A stretch of DNA of 10,489 bases from Cyanobacteria bacterium UBA1221 (GTDB taxonomy: Bacteria > Cyanobacteriota > Vampirovibrionia > Gastranaerophilales > Gastranaerophilaceae): NCBI GenBank assembly GCA_002309425.1, contig DBXD01000019.1, positions 29,020 through 39,508 on the forward strand. Reading direction: 5' to 3'. A program made the translations under genes and the position numbers. Shown here one piece after another: positions 6,272 through 10,489 of this stretch (positions are counted from its first letter, which is position 1; each line of letters begins with the position of its first letter). The notes under the pieces are model-generated. The model worked only from the letters and a program-made list of their open reading frames with translations, was not told the origin of the DNA and did not search any database.

Positions 6272-6538
6272 TTATCTCTTAAAAATTGCTTTGCCGCACA
6301 ATACCAACACTAATATGCCTAATGCTGCCATGATTATCTTTGCAAGAGTCGGGGTTGTCCGGTTGTCTCTGTAACGGGTTGACATGTCCTTCGGGAACAA
6401 TCTTTCTGTTGCGGAGTCCAGCCGGTTTTGAAGTTCCATATCCGTAACACGAAACCGCGGGAGATAGTCCGGCGCTGACACAACGCCGACATCAACAGCT
6501 TTGTAGCTTACTCGTGGGTTTCTCACAGTAATATCCAT
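6272..6538 (-). CDS. Small tail-anchored hypothetical protein
   Basis: An 88-residue minus-strand frame convergent with dgt. Residues 1-60 are polar (MDITVRNPRVSYKAVDVGVVSAPDYLPRF...), and a single hydrophobic helix (about 66-81, AKIIMAALGILVLVLC) is followed by the basic end GKAIFKR, the layout of a C-tail-anchored membrane protein. No Shine-Dalgarno precedes the ATG at 6538. The middle of the gene is about 50-55% G+C (33 of 60 bases in 6421-6480), above most of the window. No family is recognised. The clean hydrophobic tail and tight packing against dgt support a real gene, but the missing ribosome binding site leaves doubt. Confidence 0.6.
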   Translation of the reverse strand: MDITVRNPRVSYKAVDVGVVSAPDYLPRFRVTDMELQNRLDSATERLFPKDMSTRYRDNRTTPTLAKIIMAALGILVLVLCGKAIFKR

Positions 6539-6654
6539 ATTTGTAATTAAACACGTAAATAAATTTTTTTGCTAGTTGTTGTAAAAATTTTAAAAAAACT
6601 TCAAATTTGAACAAATAAAAAATTACCATATTTTACTATTTTAACTTTGACCTT

Positions 6655-6661
6655 GGGGGGG
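6655..6661 (+). repeat. G7 homopolymer upstream of the small orphan gene
   Basis: A run of seven G inside an otherwise very AT-rich 180-base divergent intergenic region (6539-6718), 57 bases before the ATG at 6719. Such tracts can slip. It is outside any coding frame, so an effect would have to be on transcription. Confidence 0.5.
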
Positions 6662-6718
6662 ATTATTTGTGCTGCCGAAACCATTAAAATTTTTGTATAG
6701 AAAATTGGAGTATATGGT

Positions 6719-7024
6719 ATGTTTACAGAAAAGAATTTATACGATTGCAGATATAGCTATCTGGAATTAAAAAACGTAAATAAAGAGATTGTCGGGTGGC
6801 TGGAGGATATTGTTGAAGAAAACAACGGCAGAATCGTAAAAAAAGAATGGAAAAGTAAATATAACAGTTACGTTGTGTATGACTACGAACCTTTTTGTAC
6901 AGACGGGTTTGAAATAAATCTTACGGTATCTTCTCATGATGAAGCGTATTTGCATTTTATAAAGTATTTGTACGAAGAAAAAATCAGTACAATTGATTAT
7001 CTTAATGCCTGCATTGCACGTTAA
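6719..7024 (+). CDS. Small hypothetical protein (101 residues)
   Basis: Begins at ATG about nine bases after TTGGAG. The product is soluble, with no signal peptide or membrane helix, rich in Tyr, Glu and Asn: ELKNVNKEIVGWLEDIVEENNGRIVKKEW looks like a helix followed by a strand, then YNSYVVYDYEPFCTDGFEINLTVSSHDEAYLHFIKYLYEEK. The pattern suggests a compact alpha/beta domain. I do not recognise it. It is divergent from the tail-anchored gene and ends 54 bases before xerD, whose own -10 box lies in that gap, so it need not share a transcript with xerD. Confidence 0.65.
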   Translation: MFTEKNLYDCRYSYLELKNVNKEIVGWLEDIVEENNGRIVKKEWKSKYNSYVVYDYEPFCTDGFEINLTVSSHDEAYLHFIKYLYEEKISTIDYLNACIAR

Positions 7025-7066
7025 AAAATAATCCGTTTATATTATTAAATCACTGTAAAAAGATTA

Positions 7067-7072
7067 TATAAT
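7067..7072 (+). promoter_or_regulatory. -10 box placed for leaderless transcription of xerD
   Basis: A perfect TATAAT ends six bases before the xerD ATG at 7079, so transcription would begin at or next to the A of the start codon. No Shine-Dalgarno-like sequence precedes that ATG. The -35 region is weak (TTAAAT at 7045-7050). Leaderless expression is inferred from the spacing. Confidence 0.55.
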
Positions 7073-7078
7073 ATTTGT

Positions 7079-7948
7079 ATGAGTGTACAGATATTAGCAG
7101 AGTATATTGAATATTTGGATATAGAAAAAGGCTTATCTCAAAATACAACGGATGCATACAGACGTGATTTGAGTGAATTTTGGGATTTTTGCAGTGCATC
7201 GGGGGCTGAAGAATTGGAAAACATTTCCCGTAATATGATTTCTTCTTATATTTTAAATCTGCATGAAAAAAAATACTCGGCAACGAGTATAATGAGAAAA
7301 ATAGCATCTTTAAGAGGTTTTTATAAATGGCTTTGCGCAAACGAATACTGCAAGATTAATCCGACCCTGACTATCGAGCAGCCAAAACTTCCCAAAAAAC
7401 TTCCCAAAGTTGTTTCCGTAAAAGAAATTGAAGAGATGCTCAATGATAATTTAACAACAATGCAGTCCCTAATCATAGAACTTTTGTATGGGTGCGGGTT
7501 AAGGGTGTCCGAACTGGTAAACCTTAATATTTCCGATATAAGTTTAAAATCGAAATATCTTCAGTGTACCGGAAAAGGTTCAAAGGACAGAATTGTTCCG
7601 CTGGGCTCAAAAGCCTTGTCAGCACTAAAAAAATATCTTCCGCAGAGAGAATTTGTTATAAAAAAATATAATTTGGTTGACAATCATCTTTTTATTGACG
7701 ATGATGGAAACAGAATAAACAGACAAGATGTTTATAATTTTATCCATGAAGAGGGCAAAAAAATTCATAAAGGAATTTCACCGCATACGCTGAGGCATAG
7801 TTTTGCGACCCACTTAATCGAAAACGGTGCAGATTTAAGAGTGGTTCAGGAGCTCCTCGGACACAGCGATGTTTCAACAACTCAACTATACACTCACATA
7901 AGTAAAAAGCGACTTAAAGAAGTTTATTTCGCAATTAATAAAGGATAA
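7079..7948 (+). CDS. xerD: Tyrosine recombinase XerC/XerD family (XerD-like)
   Basis: The 289-residue protein has the two-domain layout of Xer recombinases. An N-terminal core-binding domain (GLSQNTTDAYRRDL at 18-31) precedes a catalytic domain with every active-site residue in place: R142 (GCGLRVSEL), K166 (TGKGSKDR), H236 and R239 (SPHTLRHSFATHL), H262 (LLGHSDVSTT) and nucleophile Y271 (QLYTHIS). The spacing parallels E. coli XerD (R148, K172, H244, R247, H270, Y279), and the ADLRVVQELLGH string is XerD-like. Its expected role is resolving chromosome dimers at dif before division. A dedicated integrase is less likely because no other mobile genes are nearby. The start agrees with family N-termini although it lacks a ribosome binding site. 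The BioD-like gene begins ten bases after its stop, probably in the same transcript. Confidence 0.92.
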   Translation: MSVQILAEYIEYLDIEKGLSQNTTDAYRRDLSEFWDFCSASGAEELENISRNMISSYILNLHEKKYSATSIMRKIASLRGFYKWLCANEYCKINPTLTIEQPKLPKKLPKVVSVKEIEEMLNDNLTTMQSLIIELLYGCGLRVSELVNLNISDISLKSKYLQCTGKGSKDRIVPLGSKALSALKKYLPQREFVIKKYNLVDNHLFIDDDGNRINRQDVYNFIHEEGKKIHKGISPHTLRHSFATHLIENGADLRVVQELLGHSDVSTTQLYTHISKKRLKEVYFAINKG

Positions 7949-7958
7949 GGCAGGTAAA

Positions 7959-8681
7959 ATGCTTGAAATATATATAACCGGAATAAAACCGCATTCCGGA
8001 ACAACATTTATATCAGGTGGAATAGCTGCAACAATGCAGGGCTTGGGTTATTCGACTGCCTTGTATCTGCCTGTTCAGACAAAAGCGAAATTAAAAAACG
8101 GCTATGTTCAGGCGCCTGATATGATGTTTGCAAAGTTTATGGATAAAAATATTACGACATACTGTTCTTACCTTTACAAAAATGAAGTTTTATCGCCTAA
8201 AGTTTTTAATTCCGAAAATCTCTATATGGATAAGAACGTTATATTTCAGGATTATATGAGAATAATCAACAGTTGTGAATGCCTGATAATGAACGGCCAG
8301 TCGGATTTGTCTACTCTGATTGAAACGAATTTTAATGAAGAAGAAATGCTCAGAACCATAAATACCCCGATAGTTTTTGTTGCGTCGTTAAAAAATTCTT
8401 CGATGGATGAAATTATAAAATACATGAATTTCGTAAAACGCAAAAACCTGAATGTCAGAGGTGTAATCATAAATGAATGCCCGCTTAGAAGTCTTAATTA
8501 TGATGTTAAACAGATTCCGGATATTATAAGGCAGGAAACGGATTATCCTGTTTTGGGAATAATCCCGAGAATTAAAGACTTAACCATAATCAGACCTGAG
8601 GACTGGATTGAATATATTATTTGCCGCACGGACTTGGAAGCAATATTTAACGTAAAAATTTCAAAACTGAGTCCTGTGTAA
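7959..8681 (+). CDS. BioD-like P-loop protein, apparently without the P-loop lysine
   Basis: The 240-residue product has the fold signals of the dethiobiotin synthetase/AAA_26 group. An N-terminal strand and glycine loop (ITGIKPHSGTTFISGGIAATM, 6-26) is followed by YLPVQT (36-41), matching the KPVQTG block of BioD, then by NGQSDLSTLIE (112-122), VRGVIINECP (167-175) and PVLGIIP (197-203). The P-loop reads GTT where BioD has GKT, and the lysine of KPVQTG is a leucine, so two residues needed for ATP and substrate binding look lost. A biotin-synthesis role is therefore doubtful; a regulatory or structural derivative, or a relative of the N-terminal domain of phosphotransacetylases, is more likely. 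It is led by AAGGCAGG before the ATG and is probably co-transcribed with xerD. No other biotin gene is in the window. Confidence 0.65.
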   Translation: MLEIYITGIKPHSGTTFISGGIAATMQGLGYSTALYLPVQTKAKLKNGYVQAPDMMFAKFMDKNITTYCSYLYKNEVLSPKVFNSENLYMDKNVIFQDYMRIINSCECLIMNGQSDLSTLIETNFNEEEMLRTINTPIVFVASLKNSSMDEIIKYMNFVKRKNLNVRGVIINECPLRSLNYDVKQIPDIIRQETDYPVLGIIPRIKDLTIIRPEDWIEYIICRTDLEAIFNVKISKLSPV

Positions 8682-8723
8682 AATAAAGACAACAAGTCTA
8701 TAAGTTCTTTACGGCACTTTATG
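8681..8723 (-). repeat. Core-plus-octamer repeat, copy D
   Basis: On the minus strand the core CATAAAGTGCCGTAAAGAA (8723-8705) is followed by three eight-base units ending at the stop codon of the preceding gene: CTTATAGA, CTTGTTGT, CTTTATTT (8704-8681). The first unit matches the family octamer; the others keep only the CTT start and the eight-base phase. Confidence 0.6.
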
Positions 8724-8801
8724 TTGTTGAAATTGTATCTTTCCTGCGGAGAGAAAAATTTTTAACCCTCTCTTGAATTGTTAAATTTGCCCCTTAATAA
8801 T

Positions 8802-8830
8802 TTTACAAAACCTTTAAATACGACTATAAT
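8802..8830 (+). promoter_or_regulatory. Promoter of the nine-unit TPR gene
   Basis: TTTACA (8802-8807, five of six -35 positions) and a perfect TATAAT (8825-8830) are separated by exactly 17 bases. The expected transcript start lies just before the AAAGGAGAT ribosome binding site of the gene at 8855. This is the best-formed promoter in the window. Confidence 0.75.
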
Positions 8831-8854
8831 TAATGTCAAAAGGAGATTTTTACA

Positions 8855-9808
8855 GTGGGGAATAAAGACGAACAAGAATTTCAGGATATTTTCAATAAAA
8901 TAGGAAAATACTTTAATAATGAAGACTATGATAAAGCGCTTGAGGAGATTAAAAACGCTCTAAAAATATATCCTGAAAGATACGAACTATGGATAGGGAA
9001 AGGTGAAATTGAGTCTGCTTTAGGCAACTACAATCAAGCTATTGAAGATTTCTCTAAAGCTATTGAATTAAATAGTACTGGTGTGCGTGCATACAAAAGC
9101 CGAGGAAATTTATATTATGACCAGGGAAACTATGACAAAGCTATTGATGATTTTAATAGAGTTATTGAATTAGACAATAATAATGCAGAGTCATACTTCA
9201 ACCGAGGACTTGCATCTTATATACTGGAAAACTATGACAAAGCTATTGAAGACTACTCTAAAGCTATTGAATTAGATAGTAATTATGCGCGGGGTTACAG
9301 CAATCGGGGAAATGCATATTATAAACTAAAAGACTATAACAAGGCTATTGATGATTTTAATAGAGCTATTGAATTAGATAATAATTATTCGCTGGTATAT
9401 AACAACCTTGGAAATGTATATGCAGACCTACAAAACTATGACAAAGCTATTGAAAATTACTCTAAGGCTATTGAATTAGATAATAATTTTGCACAGGCAT
9501 ATTTTAACCGTGGGAACGCATGTTATGGACTAAAAGACTATAACAAGGCTATTGATGATTTTAATAGAGCTATTGAATTGGATAATAACGATGCATCAGC
9601 ATATTTCAGTCGAGCCGGTGCATATAATAAACTGAAATTATATGATAAAGCTATTTTAGATTGCAGTAAGGCTATTGAATTAGACAAAAATTTTAAAGAA
9701 GCATACGTCGGTTTGTCAGAAATATATACAAATTTAAACCAACCAGAAAAAGCAGAAGAATACCTTCAAAAAGCAATCGAACTGGGTTACAAACCCGAAG
9801 AAGAATGA
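8855..9808 (+). CDS. Nine-unit tetratricopeptide repeat protein
   Basis: The 317-residue protein is almost wholly TPR: nine 34-residue units fill about residues 9-314, each with the consensus G/A-Y...Y-x-KAI-x-x-(F/Y)-x-(K/R)AIEL-(D/N) core. A GTG start eight bases after AAAGGAGAT is chosen, and the well-formed promoter upstream supports it. There is no signal peptide or membrane segment, so it is probably a cytoplasmic scaffold for protein-protein contacts. Units alternate between an 'EDYSKAIELD' and a 'DDFNRAIELD' type, and nearly identical DNA recurs 204 bases apart (9326 and 9530), showing recent two-unit duplication. Such arrays readily gain and lose units. No fused catalytic domain or partner gene reveals what it binds. 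Confidence 0.88.
   Translation: MGNKDEQEFQDIFNKIGKYFNNEDYDKALEEIKNALKIYPERYELWIGKGEIESALGNYNQAIEDFSKAIELNSTGVRAYKSRGNLYYDQGNYDKAIDDFNRVIELDNNNAESYFNRGLASYILENYDKAIEDYSKAIELDSNYARGYSNRGNAYYKLKDYNKAIDDFNRAIELDNNYSLVYNNLGNVYADLQNYDKAIENYSKAIELDNNFAQAYFNRGNACYGLKDYNKAIDDFNRAIELDNNDASAYFSRAGAYNKLKLYDKAILDCSKAIELDKNFKEAYVGLSEIYTNLNQPEKAEEYLQKAIELGYKPEEE
9326..9590 (+). repeat. 204-base tandem duplication inside the TPR gene
   Basis: The stretch starting CTAAAAGACTATAACAAGG at 9326 recurs at 9530, exactly two TPR units (204 bases) later. The match is nearly exact for about 60 bases, down to synonymous codons, which implies recent duplication or gene conversion rather than selection on protein alone. 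Confidence 0.7.
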
Positions 9809-9840
9809 GAGCCTCTTTAAGCATGAAGAAAATTCAAAAA

Positions 9841-9862
9841 GGCTTCGGCGACGAAGTAATCC
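9841..9862. repeat. REP-like palindrome 1
   Basis: CTTCG (9843-9847) and CGAAG (9852-9856) pair around GCGA. Read on the minus strand the element begins GGATTACTTCGTCG, resembling the two REP-like elements downstream in opposite orientation. Confidence 0.5.
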
Positions 9863-9937
9863 GGTTGATTAAAACTTATCTCGATTGCATTTTTGGATTT
9901 TACTATTTTACAAATTTAACGGCAAATTAAATAGCTG

Positions 9938-9980
9938 GATTGCTTCAACGGCAAGCCTTTGCCGTTTCGCAATGACATGG
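9938..9980. repeat. REP-like palindrome 2
   Basis: A perfect eight-base stem, AACGGCAA (9947-9954) with TTGCCGTT (9959-9966) and loop GCCT, sits inside outer arms ATTGC (9939-9943) and GCAAT (9969-9973). The element ends CGCAATGACATGG. The GATTGCTTC...CGCAATGACA layout is a widespread extragenic palindrome type in bacterial genomes. Confidence 0.65.
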
Positions 9981-10009
9981 AAATTTATACAAATTTTTGA
10001 ACATATCAA

Positions 10010-10085
10010 CTTATAAACTTATAAACTTATAAACTAAAATCTCCAATCTGTGCAAACCCCCGTAACGGTCTTATTGCCTTTATAT
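10010..10085 (+). repeat. CTTATAAA array followed by core copy E
   Basis: Three perfect CTTATAAA octamers (10010-10033) run into CTAAAATCTCCAATCTG. Then comes core GTGCAAACCCCCGTAACGGT (10050-10069) and two further CTT octamers, CTTATTGC and CTTTATAT (10070-10085). The linker is nearly the same as that at 10181-10198, so the whole unit is repeated in this gap. Confidence 0.7.
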
Positions 10086-10087
10086 GA

Positions 10088-10115
10088 GATTCTTCGCTGC
10101 GCTCAGAATGACATG
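10088..10115. repeat. REP-like palindrome 3
   Basis: ATTCT (10089-10093) pairs with AGAAT (10105-10109) around CGCTGCGCT-type sequence, and the element ends AGAATGACATG, the same tail as REP-like palindrome 2. It separates two core-plus-octamer copies. Confidence 0.6.
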
Positions 10116-10120
10116 ATTCC

Positions 10121-10180
10121 GCACGAAGTGCCGATACGGACTTATCAACTTATCAACTTAAAAACTTATAAACTTATAAA
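10121..10180 (+). repeat. Core-plus-octamer repeat, copy F
   Basis: Core GCACGAAGTGCCGATACGGA (10121-10140) is followed directly by five octamers: CTTATCAA, CTTATCAA, CTTAAAAA, CTTATAAA, CTTATAAA (10141-10180). This is the longest and cleanest copy of the family. Confidence 0.8.
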
Positions 10181-10237
10181 CTAAAAACTCCAATCCGAGC
10201 GAAGCACAATAACGAACTTCTCACTTCTCACTTCTCA
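10181..10237 (+). repeat. Linker, decayed core copy G and heptamer array
   Basis: The linker CTAAAAACTCCAATCCG (compare 10034-10050) leads into GAAGCACAATAACGAA (10201-10216), a partial core, and then three perfect heptamers CTTCTCA (10217-10237). The unit has changed sequence and length but keeps the CTT start and its position right after the core. Confidence 0.6.
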
Positions 10238-10267
10238 CGTAATCTTTTTGTAAAGTTTTTTATAAAA

Positions 10268-10297
10268 TTGTCCCAAATGCTATGTTTATGCTATAAT
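10268..10297 (+). promoter_or_regulatory. Promoter of gyrA
   Basis: TTGTCC (10268-10273) and TATAAT (10292-10297) are 18 bases apart, and the -10 is preceded by TG (TGCTATAAT, extended -10). The predicted start lies about 30 bases before the gyrA start codon. Confidence 0.6.
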
Positions 10298-10331
10298 ATG
10301 ACTATATAATACCGGACATGGAGGATTAAAA

Positions 10332-10489
10332 TTGAGTCAGCAAAATATTTTTGGCGATGGTAAAATCGTTGATGTTAATATAAGAGAAGAAATGAAACGT
10401 TGCTACATAGATTACGCAATGAGTGTAATCGTAGGACGTGCCTTACCCGATGTAAGAGATGGTTTAAAACCCGTTCACAGACGTATTTT
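10332..10489 (+). CDS. gyrA: DNA gyrase subunit A, N-terminal 52 codons (cut by window edge)
   Basis: The frame starts with TTG, seven bases after GGAGG (10320-10324), and reads IREEMKRCYIDYAMSVIVGRALPDVRDGLKPVHRRI, the highly conserved N-terminal helix of the type IIA topoisomerase A subunit. Gyrase A makes and rejoins the double-strand break while GyrB supplies ATP-driven strand passage, introducing negative supercoils. The catalytic Tyr and the quinolone-resistance region lie beyond the window. ParC shares this start, so the assignment to GyrA rather than ParC rests on overall similarity (DYAMSVIVGRALPDVRDGLKPVHRR) and on GyrA being universal. It has its own promoter and a repeat-filled gap of more than 500 bases upstream, so it is not in an operon with the TPR gene; gyrB is not adjacent on this side. 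Confidence 0.93.
   Translation, partial: MSQQNIFGDGKIVDVNIREEMKRCYIDYAMSVIVGRALPDVRDGLKPVHRRI

Noticed and set aside
7079..8681. xerD plus neighbour as an integrated mobile element
   Set aside because: The recombinase is of the housekeeping XerD type, and there is no tRNA, attachment-site duplication, phage or plasmid gene nearby.
9812..9845. Terminator after the TPR gene formed by GCCTCTTT and AAAAAGGC
   Set aside because: The stem has a mismatch and a long loop, and no T-run follows.
10141..10180. Octamers CTTATCAA read as a cluster of DnaA boxes marking a replication origin near gyrA
   Set aside because: TTATCAACT matches the DnaA box TTATCCACA at only seven of nine positions. The same octamers occur in other intergenic regions with altered sequence, and neither dnaA nor dnaN is in the window.

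Overview
The window is AT-rich (roughly one third G+C) and reads as a chromosomal segment of an uncultured gut-type bacterium. My best guess is the Gastranaerophilales/Vampirovibrionia (Melainabacteria), the non-photosynthetic sister group of Cyanobacteria. The basis is the codon and amino-acid style (Asn/Lys/Ile-rich), a short protein with an N-terminal 'NPTFG' motif of the kind I associate with lineage-specific proteins of that group, the repeated 'ACGGAGAAA' ribosome binding site, and repeat-rich intergenic DNA. This assignment is inference; no rRNA or other strong taxonomic marker is in the window.

Layout. On the minus strand, 1-1000 holds an unrecognised 191-residue protein gene followed after one base by the start of a glycoside hydrolase family 3 (NagZ-like) gene that runs off the left edge. 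On the plus strand follow a lineage-type hypothetical gene (1305-1979), a membrane-anchored TPR protein (2247-3014), a 554-residue membrane protein of unknown function (3509-5173) and a dGTPase of the HD superfamily (5234-6268). A small minus-strand gene for a tail-anchored protein (6272-6538) converges on the dGTPase. Then come a small orphan gene (6719-7024), a probable two-gene operon of a XerD-type tyrosine recombinase and a BioD-like protein that seems to lack its P-loop lysine (7079-8681), a nine-unit TPR protein (8855-9808) and the first 52 codons of gyrA (10332 to the right edge).

The core genes serve DNA and nucleotide housekeeping (dgt, xerD, gyrA) and amino-sugar/cell-wall turnover (nagZ). 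They are interspersed with orphan membrane and TPR proteins whose roles cannot be read from sequence. Apart from the xerD/BioD-like pair and the nagZ pair I see no operon logic tying them together.

The most notable non-coding signal is a dispersed repeat family. A roughly 20-base core (approximately GCACRAAGTNCCGTAAMGRA) is followed at once by tandem octamers that begin with CTT (CTTATAAA, CTTATCAA, CTTAACGT, or a heptamer CTTCTCA). I find about seven copies, in both orientations, in four intergenic regions, with different octamers at different sites. They lie beside strong palindromes (1076-1106, 3210-3261, 3303-3323) and REP-like elements (9841-9862, 9938-9980, 10088-10115). I found no complete mobile element, tRNA, rRNA or CRISPR array.
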